From contig NZ_SDIF01000009.1 of assembly GCF_004122735.1 (NCBI RefSeq), forward strand, positions 55,925-119,924: DNA of 64,000 bases, in the 5' to 3' direction. Shown here piece by piece: positions 17,049 to 25,285 of the stretch. The first letter of the stretch is position 1; each line of letters starts with the position of its first letter. A program made the position numbers and the translations under genes. The stretch comes from Streptomyces sioyaensis. Its GTDB lineage: Bacteria > Actinomycetota > Actinomycetes > Streptomycetales > Streptomycetaceae. Under the pieces are notes generated by a model. The model made no database searches. It was not told the DNA's origin and saw only the letters and a list, made by a program, of their open reading frames with translations.

Positions 17049-17672
17049 TTACCGACCGCCGGGTTCCCTGGCGGAGGTCACCACCACACGACGCGTACCA
17101 AGGACGAGAACGCGGGATGCGGCGTCGGTGAATCCGCACTCCGCCGCCCAGACACTCGCCTCCCGCGCGGTGTGGGGCAGCGGCACATCACGGGCGAGGT
17201 GACCCGAGAAGCGTTCCGACGGCCGGAAGTGCGTGGCCAGGGGCAGCGTGAAACCCACCCGGCCCCCCGGCCGCAGGGCGCGCCGCCAGTCGGCCGGCGC
17301 CCGGCGCCCCAGGAAGTGCAGCGAGGACGCGCAGAGCACGACGTCGAGAGAGCGATCGGCAACCGGCAGCGGCACCGCATCGGCGACCCGCCAGTCGATC
17401 GCCGTCGCACGTTCCAGGCCGGCGGCACGGGCCCGGCCCACCGCGACCATCCCGGGAGACAGATCGACGGCCAGGACGGGGGGCGCGGTCTCGGGCCGGC
17501 TCCGCGCGAGCTGCCGGGCGACGGCTCCCGCCCCGCACGCCACGTCGGCGACCGCGTCGGCCGCACCAGGCGCCACCCACGCGATCAGGGCCCGCGCGAT
17601 CTCCTCGTGGTGCCGGTGATCGTAGCTGTCGGCCAGCTCGTCGAAGGCCCCGGCCAGAGTTGCGCTCTGCAT
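17049..17672 (-). CDS. Class I SAM-dependent methyltransferase
   Basis: A 207-residue UbiE-like methyltransferase. Motif I is VADVACGAGAVARQLA, the acidic residue of motif II is in LAVDLSPGM, and motif III is in LDVVLCASSLHFL. The gene is on the opposite strand to its neighbours and converges on the SxtJ-like gene. ATG 17672 (or GTG 17675) is the likely start. Substrate unknown. It may be a housekeeping-type gene marking the right edge of the RiPP locus. Confidence 0.82.
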   Translation of the reverse strand: MQSATLAGAFDELADSYDHRHHEEIARALIAWVAPGAADAVADVACGAGAVARQLARSRPETAPPVLAVDLSPGMVAVGRARAAGLERATAIDWRVADAVPLPVADRSLDVVLCASSLHFLGRRAPADWRRALRPGGRVGFTLPLATHFRPSERFSGHLARDVPLPHTAREASVWAAECGFTDAASRVLVLGTRRVVVTSAREPGGR

Positions 17673-17874
17673 CACCGTTCGATCCTAGCGGCCGGGCCCC
17701 GCCGAGCGTCCGCGCAGATGACACGGAACGGCGCCGGCGGGCGTGCTGCGCTTCCTGCCTGTTGCCCGCCCCCTGACGACATATGACATGCCGTCAAGCG
17801 GCCTAATGGCCGGTAGGGGCTCTCCGGCCGGGACAGGCTTGGGATTCTTGATCACGGTCGTGTGGGGAGCCCGT

Positions 17875-19095
17875 GTGGACAGGTCGGGGCAGTGGATCTT
17901 CGAGCGGATCGGTCGTGATCGCCGGGCGGGCCGGGGCCGTACGGGCGGACAGCTCACGGTCGTCGACCACAGCGGCTTCGAGGTGCCGCGGCCGCCCGCG
18001 TGGATGCGCTGGCTGCCGCTGGCCTATGTCGTGTGGGTGCTGCTGCTGGAATTTGTGACCCCCACGCCATGGGCGGTGAGTTTCCTGCTCATCGCGCTGC
18101 CGGTGACCGCCGCGTACACCCTCGGTCCGGTCGCGGTCGCGGCGATCACGGTCTTCGCGGTGGTGCTGGAGGGCGTGCTGGCCGGGACCCCGTGCTGCAC
18201 GGGCCACAACGTCCACCAGTTGTGGGAGAACCACCATGTCGCCGCCTACATCGCCACCGGCATGGTCGGCCTCCTCGGGGTGGCGCTGGCCGCTCACCGC
18301 CGGCGCCAGGAGCAGCAGCTGGTCCGCGCCCGTTCGGTGGCCGAGGCGCTGATGCGTACCCTGCTGCGGCCGGTGCCGCACCGGGTCGGGCAGGTGCTCG
18401 CGGCCGGTCTCTACCGGTCCGGGGAGGTCGGCACCATGGTCGGCGGCGACCTCTTCGACATCCGTGCCACCCCGGCCGGGGAGCGCGCCCTCATCGGCGA
18501 TGTCCGCGGCAAGGGCCTGCAGGCCGTACGTACGGTCGCCGACCTCCTCGGCAGCTTCCGCGAGGCCGCCTACGACCAGGTGGACCTGCTGGCGGTCGCG
18601 GCCCGGATGGAGCGGTGCCTGGCCCGTGAGGCCGAAGAGCGCCCCGACGACGAGCTGTTCGTCACCGCCGCCCTGGTCGAGTACGACGCCGTCGCCCAGC
18701 GGGTGACCATCGTCAACCACGGGCACATCGAGCCGGTGCTGATCTCCCGCGGTGAGGTGACGGCCCTCACCGGACCGCCCGCCCTCCCGCTCGGCCTGGG
18801 CGACCTCGACGACGAGGACCCCGTCTCCTACACCCACCCGTTCAGCCGGGGAGACGTCCTGCTCCTGTGCACCGACGGCCTGATCGAGGCCCGCGACCGG
18901 ACCGGAGCCTTCTACCCGCTCCTCGACCGCCTGCGCGACCGCTTCGCCGGCCGGCCCGCACCCGGCCCCGTCGACGTCATCGACTTCCTCAACACCGACC
19001 TGCCACGCCACACCCGGGTCTTCCACGACGATGTCGCCCTGCTCGCGCTGGGGCCGTATGACGTCGGTGAGCCCGTAGGTGTCGGTGCGGCCTAG
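17875..19095 (+). CDS. Membrane SpoIIE-type PP2C phosphatase
   Basis: About 406 residues. Three or four hydrophobic helices (about residues 45-150) are followed by a short basic linker and a PP2C/SpoIIE domain with the metal motifs GGDLFD, GDVRGKGLQAV and LLCTDGLIEARD. Streptomyces carries many such proteins, which dephosphorylate anti-anti-sigma factors. GTG 17875 follows GGGGAG by five bases; GTG 17860 and ATG 17806 are alternatives. No partner sigma factor or anti-sigma gene is nearby. Confidence 0.85.
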   Translation: MDRSGQWIFERIGRDRRAGRGRTGGQLTVVDHSGFEVPRPPAWMRWLPLAYVVWVLLLEFVTPTPWAVSFLLIALPVTAAYTLGPVAVAAITVFAVVLEGVLAGTPCCTGHNVHQLWENHHVAAYIATGMVGLLGVALAAHRRRQEQQLVRARSVAEALMRTLLRPVPHRVGQVLAAGLYRSGEVGTMVGGDLFDIRATPAGERALIGDVRGKGLQAVRTVADLLGSFREAAYDQVDLLAVAARMERCLAREAEERPDDELFVTAALVEYDAVAQRVTIVNHGHIEPVLISRGEVTALTGPPALPLGLGDLDDEDPVSYTHPFSRGDVLLLCTDGLIEARDRTGAFYPLLDRLRDRFAGRPAPGPVDVIDFLNTDLPRHTRVFHDDVALLALGPYDVGEPVGVGAA

Positions 19096-19313
19096 CGGGG
19101 AAGGCGGACGGGGCAGCTTCGAGAGCCCGGATCGGCCCGGGCGCGAGTGCCCCGACGCTGCCCGGGCGCGAGGGCCCCGCGCCCGGCCGGGCCGCCTCGG
19201 TGACGGGGCGGCGATTCGGGACAACTGACCATGGTGCCCAGGGCATATGGGCATGTGAGGCTCTCGCTCACGGCGTGCCGGCAGGCGGGCCGCGGGACAG
19301 AGAGGTGACGGGG

Positions 19314-20297
19314 ATGACGGGCGCGGTGCCGGGGGCGGCTGCGAAGAGGCTGGTTCTGCTGAGCGGACGAGCGCATCCGCGGCTGGCGGACGATGTGGCG
19401 AAGCATCTGGATGTTGCCGTGGCGCCGCAGTCGTCGTACGACTTCGCCAGCGGGGAGATTTATGTACGTGTCGATGAGTCGGTGCGCGGCTGCGATGCGT
19501 TCGTGCTGCAGAGCCACTGCGGAGCGGTCAACGACTGGCTGATGGAGCAGCTGATCACGGTCGACGCGCTGAAGCGGGCCAGCGCCCGGCGCATCACCGT
19601 GGTCGCGCCCTGCTACCCGTACGCCCGGCAGGACAAGAAGCACCGCGGACGCGAACCCGTCTCCGCCCGGCTGGTCGCCGATCTGTTCAAGACCGCCGGC
19701 GCCGACCGCATCATGACCGTCGACCTCCACGCGGCACAGATCCAGGGCTTCTTCGACGGACCGGTCGACCACCTGTGGGCGTTGCCGCTGCTGGCCGGGC
19801 ATGTGCGGCAGAAGTACGGCGCCGAGCGCCCCACCGTGGTCTCCCCGGACTCCGGGCGCACCAAGCTGGCGGAGAAGTGGGCGCAGGCCCTGGGGGGAAC
19901 CCCTATGGCCTTCGTCCACAAGACCAGGGACCCGCTCAGGCCCAACGAGGTGGTCGCCAACCGGGTCGTCGGCGACGTGCGCGGGCAGCTGTGCGTGGTG
20001 ATCGACGACATGATCGACACCGGCGGCACCATCGCGGAGGCGGTGCGCCGGCTCCTCGACGCGGGAGCGCGGGACGTGGTGGTCGCCGCCACGCACGGGG
20101 TGCTGTCGGGCCCGGCCGCGGAACGCCTGGCCGGCTGCGGTGCACGCGAAGTGGTGCTCACCGACACGATGCCCATCCCGGACGGGAAGTACTTCGACGC
20201 CCTCACGGTGCTCTCCATCGCACCCCTGCTGGCGCAGGCCATCCAGGCGGTTGCCGACGACACGTCCGTGACCGGCCTCTTCGACGACGGCAGCTGA
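19314..20297 (+). CDS. prs: Ribose-phosphate pyrophosphokinase (PRPP synthetase), likely second copy
   Basis: A 327-residue class I PRPP synthetase. Visible motifs are the flexible catalytic loop YARQDKKHRGREPVSARL, the metal/ATP histidine in VDLHAAQIQGFF and the ribose-phosphate/PRPP loop VVIDDMIDTGGTI. It makes 5-phosphoribosyl diphosphate from ribose 5-phosphate and ATP. ATG 19314 follows AGAGG; GTG 19305 is possible. It heads a same-strand series that includes an HPRT-like transferase, a HAD phosphatase and sugar-type oxidoreductases. It is therefore probably a pathway-dedicated copy for a nucleoside-like product and may accept a modified sugar phosphate. Confidence 0.92.
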   Translation: MTGAVPGAAAKRLVLLSGRAHPRLADDVAKHLDVAVAPQSSYDFASGEIYVRVDESVRGCDAFVLQSHCGAVNDWLMEQLITVDALKRASARRITVVAPCYPYARQDKKHRGREPVSARLVADLFKTAGADRIMTVDLHAAQIQGFFDGPVDHLWALPLLAGHVRQKYGAERPTVVSPDSGRTKLAEKWAQALGGTPMAFVHKTRDPLRPNEVVANRVVGDVRGQLCVVIDDMIDTGGTIAEAVRRLLDAGARDVVVAATHGVLSGPAAERLAGCGAREVVLTDTMPIPDGKYFDALTVLSIAPLLAQAIQAVADDTSVTGLFDDGS

Positions 20298-20339
20298 CCG
20301 GGAGACGGCAGCCGGCCGGGAGACGGCAGCTGATCCGGA
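20286..20339 (+). repeat. 18-bp tandem repeat x3 at the end of prs
   Basis: Three direct copies of an 18-bp unit (GACGGCAGCTGACCGGGA with two to three differences) start inside the last codons of prs and continue past its TGA. The spacer up to 20523 otherwise holds only C-rich sequence and the GGAG-like site of the next gene. Confidence 0.85.
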
Positions 20340-20523
20340 GCCGCCGGATCCGCTGTCCCCGTCACCCAGGTTCCCCCTGCCCTCGCAGGTCCCCCTGCCC
20401 CTCCCGTGCCCGCGCCGCTGCCGCGCACGGCACCCAGGACTCTTCCTCTCCGGTCGCCGCCGGCCGGAGATCCCGTCATGACCGCGACGGGAACCCCTTC
20501 TCACTTTCATGGAGCACCTCTTG

Positions 20524-22086
20524 ATGTCAGCACGGCGCGATTCACCTGGCTCTCCACGGCTGGAGAGCTACTGCTTCTCGACGCTTGAGGACGTCGACCG
20601 CGGCTCCTTCGACCACCTCGTCGTCGGTGGTGGTCTGGTGGGCACGGTCATGGCGTCCGAACTGCTCGCCCGCGACCCCGGGGCGCGGGTTCTCGTGCTG
20701 GAGCAGGGGCCCTTCCTGCTGCCCGACCATGTGCAGAATCTGCCGTCCACGTATCACTCCCTCATCAACCGTGCGCAGGCCTCGCCGTGGCGGGTGGAGG
20801 GCGATCTGTCCCTGGCCCCGCAGGTCCCGTACGTCGGTGGCCGGGCGCTGTTCTGGAGCACCTGGACGCCGCAGCCCCGCCCGGAGCACCTGCGGGACTG
20901 GCCGGACGAGGTCGTCGCCGGTCTGGAGGACGAGTGGGAAGGGGCCCGCGAGCTGCTCGGCGTGCGCTCCGGGGCGTTCTGCGGGCACGAGGCCACCTCC
21001 TTGCACCGGCAGGCCGGCGAGCGGCTCTTCCAGGGCCTCGGCACCATCGCGGACCTGAGCGTCCCGGACACCCCGCAGGGCCTGGACGCGCCGCTGGCCG
21101 CCGGCCCGGGCGCCTCCTCGGCCGGCTATCGGCGCTTCAGCCCGGTGCCGATGCTGCTGGATCTGCTGCGGCGGTATCCCGAGCGGCTCACGGTGGTGAC
21201 CGAGTGCGAGGTGCTGCGGCTGTACGAGGAGAACGGGCGGGCCACGGCGGCCGAGACCACCCAGGGCACCCTGCACGGCCTCGAAGACGCCGCGGTGGTA
21301 CTGGCCCACGGCACCGTCGAGACGACCAAGGTGGTCCTCTCGTCGTTCCCCGGCTCCCGTGTCCCGCTCGCCGGACGCAACCTCAACGGACATGTGGGGA
21401 CGTGGTTCACCTGCCGGGTGCCGCGGGCGGCCTTCCCCGGTCTGCCGAGCAGCTACCAGGCCGCGGCCTTCTACCTCGACGGTGCCACCAAGACGCGGCA
21501 GTTCCACATCGACATCAATGCCAGCGCCACGTCCGACAGCGCGCGGGACGTCGAGGACATCTACCGGCTGGTGCCGGACATCTTCCGTGCCGACGCGCTC
21601 CAGCAGCTCTGTGACGACGACCATGTGGTGCTGTTCATGCACGGCATCGGTGAGGTCGCGGGCGAGCGCGGTCCGCGGGCGCCGGGCCGGGTCCGGCTCG
21701 ACGAATCCGGCGGGACCGTGGTCACCACCCATCTGGATGCCGAGGACGCCCGGATGTGGGACGCCATGGACGACGCCATGACGGAACTCGTCGGCACGCT
21801 CGCGCAGGGCGCGCCGGTGGAGTTCTGGTCGCCGGGCGAACGGCGCTGGACCACGAAGGGGCCGGTCGAGCACCGCCAGACGTTCCTGATGCACGAGTGC
21901 GGAACGTTGTGGATGGGCCACGACGCCCAGGAGTCGGTCACCGACCTCACCGGCAGGCTGCACGCCGTCGACAACGTCTACCTCTCCACCTCCGCCGTGT
22001 TCCCCACGGGCGGCTCCTGGAACCCGACCCTGACCATGGTGGCGATGGCCCGCAGGCTGGCCCGTCACCTCAGCCGGAGGGCGTGA
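20524..22086 (+). CDS. GMC oxidoreductase (first)
   Basis: A 520-residue flavoenzyme with an N-terminal FAD motif (LVVGGGLVGTVMASEL), the substrate-domain motif YVGGRALFWS, and a C-terminal catalytic pair in HECGTLWMG and SWNPTLT, as in pyranose-oxidase and C-glycoside-oxidase-like GMC proteins. ATG 20524 follows GGAG by eight bases; ATG 20509 lacks such a site. It probably oxidises a hydroxyl on a sugar, glycoside or cyclitol. It starts the tight series that includes a second GMC dehydrogenase. Confidence 0.85.
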   Translation: MSARRDSPGSPRLESYCFSTLEDVDRGSFDHLVVGGGLVGTVMASELLARDPGARVLVLEQGPFLLPDHVQNLPSTYHSLINRAQASPWRVEGDLSLAPQVPYVGGRALFWSTWTPQPRPEHLRDWPDEVVAGLEDEWEGARELLGVRSGAFCGHEATSLHRQAGERLFQGLGTIADLSVPDTPQGLDAPLAAGPGASSAGYRRFSPVPMLLDLLRRYPERLTVVTECEVLRLYEENGRATAAETTQGTLHGLEDAAVVLAHGTVETTKVVLSSFPGSRVPLAGRNLNGHVGTWFTCRVPRAAFPGLPSSYQAAAFYLDGATKTRQFHIDINASATSDSARDVEDIYRLVPDIFRADALQQLCDDDHVVLFMHGIGEVAGERGPRAPGRVRLDESGGTVVTTHLDAEDARMWDAMDDAMTELVGTLAQGAPVEFWSPGERRWTTKGPVEHRQTFLMHECGTLWMGHDAQESVTDLTGRLHAVDNVYLSTSAVFPTGGSWNPTLTMVAMARRLARHLSRRA

Positions 22087-22093
22087 TCAGCCG

Positions 22094-22573
22094 ATGCACA
22101 CGATGGACCCGACCTTTCTGCGCCTGTCCTCCGCTCTCACCGGATTCACCGAGAGCGACCTGACCGGCACCGGACTCGCCGAGGCCTACCACTGGGTCAT
22201 GGTCGACCGGGCCGGCGGCGAGGCCGTCGGCCGGCTGCTCGGCCGGTTCACCGCCGCGGAACAGACCGCCGAGGCGGACCCCGAGCTGCTCCACGAAGCG
22301 CTCGACCGCCAGGTGATGGGCGACCCCGAACACGGGCCGCCGGCCCGCAATCTCGTCCGGCTCTGGTACGTCGGCATCTGGCAGGCGCTGCCGGACGCCT
22401 GGCACGAGCGGTACGGCAGCGAGCGGCGCAGCGCCGACGCGACCTTCGTCCCGGCCCCGGACTCCTACGCCCGAAGCCTCATCTGGCGTACCGCGGGAGC
22501 GCCGCCCCGAGGCGCCCAGGCACCGGGTTTCGGCAGCTGGGCCCGCGCTCCGCAGCACGAGTGGAGCGCATGA
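22094..22573 (+). CDS. FAD-SLDH-type small subunit of a sugar dehydrogenase
   Basis: A 159-residue protein beginning with FLRLSSALTGFTESDLTGTGLAEAY (in pieces), followed by NLVRLWYVGIWQALPDAW, SYARSLIWRTAGAPP and GFGSWA. This is the signature of the sorbitol-dehydrogenase/FAD-SLDH small-subunit family, whose members pair with GMC-type FAD subunits in periplasmic sugar dehydrogenases. Unlike many of those, it has no Tat or Sec signal, so the complex here may be cytoplasmic. The stop overlaps the start of the next GMC gene (ATGA), which marks that protein as its partner. ATG 22103 is an alternative start. Confidence 0.82.
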   Translation: MHTMDPTFLRLSSALTGFTESDLTGTGLAEAYHWVMVDRAGGEAVGRLLGRFTAAEQTAEADPELLHEALDRQVMGDPEHGPPARNLVRLWYVGIWQALPDAWHERYGSERRSADATFVPAPDSYARSLIWRTAGAPPRGAQAPGFGSWARAPQHEWSA

Positions 22574-24393
22574 CCATGGAGGACACTGTGAGCAGCGTTG
22601 CCGGAAACGCGCGGGCGGACCACCACGACGTGGTCATCGTCGGGAGCGGCATCAACGGCGCGATCCTGGCCAAGGCCCTGGGCGCGCACCACAAACGCGT
22701 GCTGGTGCTGGAAGCCGGCACGAACGAAGCGAGCACGACGGACGGCTACCGGGACGCGGTACGCGCCTTCCACAGCGCGCCCGTGAAGACCCTCAACTCG
22801 GCCTATCGCCGCAATCCGAACGCGCCCTACCCCGATGTCGGCGACCTCGCCGCCGGTCCCCACGGTGCTCCCGGGTACTTCGTCCAGCGCGGGCCGCGGC
22901 CGTACGCCAGTGACTACGCGCGGGTCCAGGGCGGTGCCTCGATGTACTGGCTCGGCACCTGTCTGCGGATGCCGCCCGAGGACTTCCGGACCAGAACGCT
23001 GTTCGGCCAGGGCCTGGACTGGCCGATCGGCTATGACGAGTTGGTGCCGTATTACGCGCGTGCCGAGCGGGAAATGGGCGTGTCGGCCAACGCCGGTGAG
23101 CAGGCGTACGGCGGTATGTGGTTCCCCGAGGACTACGCCTATCCGATGTACCGCATCCCGCCCAGCCACCTCGACCGGGTCATGGCACGGCAGCTGAACG
23201 GCAAGGCGCTCAGCCTCGGCGGACAGGAGTACACCCTCCAGGTCCGCTCCATGCCGCAGGCGCGCAACAGCGTGCCCAACCCCGCCTACGACGGGGGGCG
23301 TGGCTACCGCCCGGTGGGCGCGGCGGGCGATCCGGAGCACGGGCTGCGGTGTGTGGGCAGCGCCAGCTGTATGCCGATCTGCCCGAGCCAGGCGAAGTAC
23401 ACGGCCCTGAAGACGCTGGACACGGCGGACCTGTCGCGCACCACCGTGCTGACCCGGGCAGTGGTGAGCGAGCTGCTGGTCGACCCCGCCTCGGGCCGGA
23501 TCAGCGGGGTGAAGTACCAGCGCTATCAGGACTCCGGCTCGCCGGAGCACACCACCCACCTGGTCACCGCGGACATCGTGGTGCTCGCCGCGCACGCCAT
23601 CGAGAACGCCAAGGTGCTGCTGGCATCGGGCATCGAGAGCTCCAGCGGGCTGGTCGGCAAGAACCTCATGGACCACCCCACCCTGATCACCCGAGCGCTC
23701 GCCGCCGATCCGGTCGGGGCCTTCCGCGGGCCGGGCGTCACCTCCGGCATCGAGGTGTTCCGCACCGGGCCGGCCCGCGCGAACCGCGCCGGCTACCGGG
23801 TGGAGATCGGCAACTGGGGATGGGCCTGGTCCTCCGGCGCACCCGCCGGTCATCTGGCGCCGCTGATGGACGAACTCGGGCTGTTCGGCCGCGATCTGCG
23901 CGCCCGGCTGGCGCGTGATCTGCCGCGGCAGTTCCAGCTCCAGTTCATGCTCGACCAGATGCCGAGCGAGTCCAACCGGGTCACCATCGATCCGGCCCAC
24001 CGCGACCAAATGGGCAACTTCCGCCCGGTCATCCACTACGACGTGGACGACTATGTCCGTGCCGGAATGTCGGAGGCCCGTGAGCTCGCCCGGTGGATTT
24101 TTGACGCCGTCGGTGCGGAGGACCACTCCGAAGTGAACTCGGCGCTTCCCACGCATGTGCGCCACGGTGCCGAGGAGTTCACATATTTCGGTGCCGGGCA
24201 TGGCGCGGGAACGCACATCATGGGCACCAGCAAGCACAATTCCGTGGTGGACGACCGGCAGCGGTCCTGGGACCACCCGAATCTCTTCATCGTCGGCTGC
24301 GGCTCCATGCCCACCATGGGCGCGGCCAATCCGACGCTGACCATGGCTGCCATGGCCTATCGCACGGCCGACGAAATCATCCGGTCGCTCTGA
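22570..24393 (+). CDS. GMC-type FAD sugar dehydrogenase with Fe-S-like cysteine motif
   Basis: A 607-residue GMC protein with an FAD motif (VVIVGSGINGAILAKAL), a cysteine cluster LRCVGSASCMPICPSQAKY, and the catalytic His/Asn region HGAGTHIMGTS and GAANPTLT. The cysteine cluster matches that of the catalytic subunit of FAD-dependent glucose dehydrogenases (CCGNNNCMPICP), which binds a [3Fe-4S] cluster. Here the second of the paired cysteines is Val. ATG 22570 overlaps the stop of the small-subunit gene. It likely forms a two-subunit dehydrogenase with that protein. No cytochrome subunit is encoded nearby, so the electron acceptor is unknown. Confidence 0.86.
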   Translation: MTMEDTVSSVAGNARADHHDVVIVGSGINGAILAKALGAHHKRVLVLEAGTNEASTTDGYRDAVRAFHSAPVKTLNSAYRRNPNAPYPDVGDLAAGPHGAPGYFVQRGPRPYASDYARVQGGASMYWLGTCLRMPPEDFRTRTLFGQGLDWPIGYDELVPYYARAEREMGVSANAGEQAYGGMWFPEDYAYPMYRIPPSHLDRVMARQLNGKALSLGGQEYTLQVRSMPQARNSVPNPAYDGGRGYRPVGAAGDPEHGLRCVGSASCMPICPSQAKYTALKTLDTADLSRTTVLTRAVVSELLVDPASGRISGVKYQRYQDSGSPEHTTHLVTADIVVLAAHAIENAKVLLASGIESSSGLVGKNLMDHPTLITRALAADPVGAFRGPGVTSGIEVFRTGPARANRAGYRVEIGNWGWAWSSGAPAGHLAPLMDELGLFGRDLRARLARDLPRQFQLQFMLDQMPSESNRVTIDPAHRDQMGNFRPVIHYDVDDYVRAGMSEARELARWIFDAVGAEDHSEVNSALPTHVRHGAEEFTYFGAGHGAGTHIMGTSKHNSVVDDRQRSWDHPNLFIVGCGSMPTMGAANPTLTMAAMAYRTADEIIRSL

Positions 24394-24467
24394 TCTGAAT
24401 CGCCGCAGCCCCGCGGCCGTTTCCCGGGTCCTTTGCGGCCCTCCCCGAGTCAAGGAGCAGCATCGTC

Positions 24468-25271
24468 ATGACCACGCCGTTCCCGGAGATACCCGAAGGT
24501 CTCTCCCTGCCCTTTTATTACAGTGCCCTGCTGAACTGCGGGGTGAACTACCTGGTGGACTACGACCGCTGTGCGAAGCGCCTGGAAGGCACCGGCTTCA
24601 CGGCGGCCGCTTTCGACGGAGCCGCCTGCGTCTCCTTCAACTACCAGCTCTACGTGGGGCAGTTCCGGCAGGGTGCCTCGATCACGCAGGAGGTGGAGTA
24701 CAACGTCATCTGCCACCCCGATTCCCGCCGCGGCCAGGTGCCCGACGTCACCTTCGAGCAGTATGCGCTGGGTGACGAGCAGAGCCGGCACCTGGGGAAC
24801 TTCCGGCTGCACGTACCGTGCGACAACGAACTCGCCATCGCGGCCGGGGAAACCCTCTTCGGTGAGCCGAAATTCCGCACCACCTTCACCACGGAACTTC
24901 CCACGCCGAACGCCCCGGGTCCGGAGACCTGGATGTTCCGGTGCCACGACCCCGAGGACGCCGAAGCCGCCCTCTTCACCTGCGTCGTCGACCTGAGCGG
25001 CCTCACCCCGATTCCGGCCAGCTTCTCCCCGGTCACGGAGTACGGAGTGGTCGACGGAGTGCCGATCGGCGCCCGCTGGAACATCCTCTCCCCGCTGAAT
25101 GTCCATCTTCTCGGCCCCGGCCGGGCCGACCGGGTCCGGCTCACCTTCGGTGAGAGCAACCATCCGATGAGCACGGACATGCAGGAAATGCTGGAGGACG
25201 CCGAACCGGCATCCGTGTTCACCTTCCGCTCGGCCCCGGCAGCGGTACAAAGCCGCGCCTACTACGTCTGA
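24468..25271 (+). CDS. Acetoacetate-decarboxylase-fold protein
   Basis: A 267-residue protein whose middle (ETLFGEPKFRTTF) and general layout resemble the acetoacetate decarboxylase superfamily; the Lys of GEPK is a candidate Schiff-base lysine. Family members decarboxylate beta-keto acids or catalyse aldol/dehydration steps. After oxidation of a sugar hydroxyl by the upstream dehydrogenases, a beta-keto acid or enone would be a sensible substrate; this is inference. ATG 24468 follows AAGGAG. Confidence 0.65.
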   Translation: MTTPFPEIPEGLSLPFYYSALLNCGVNYLVDYDRCAKRLEGTGFTAAAFDGAACVSFNYQLYVGQFRQGASITQEVEYNVICHPDSRRGQVPDVTFEQYALGDEQSRHLGNFRLHVPCDNELAIAAGETLFGEPKFRTTFTTELPTPNAPGPETWMFRCHDPEDAEAALFTCVVDLSGLTPIPASFSPVTEYGVVDGVPIGARWNILSPLNVHLLGPGRADRVRLTFGESNHPMSTDMQEMLEDAEPASVFTFRSAPAAVQSRAYYV

Positions 25272-25285
25272 AAGAGGTCATCGCA

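Noticed and set aside
17049..19095. Methyltransferase and SpoIIE phosphatase as parts of a flanking biosynthetic locus
   Set aside because: The first is on the opposite strand and the second has its own start region. Both belong to large families common throughout Streptomyces chromosomes, so membership is not supported.
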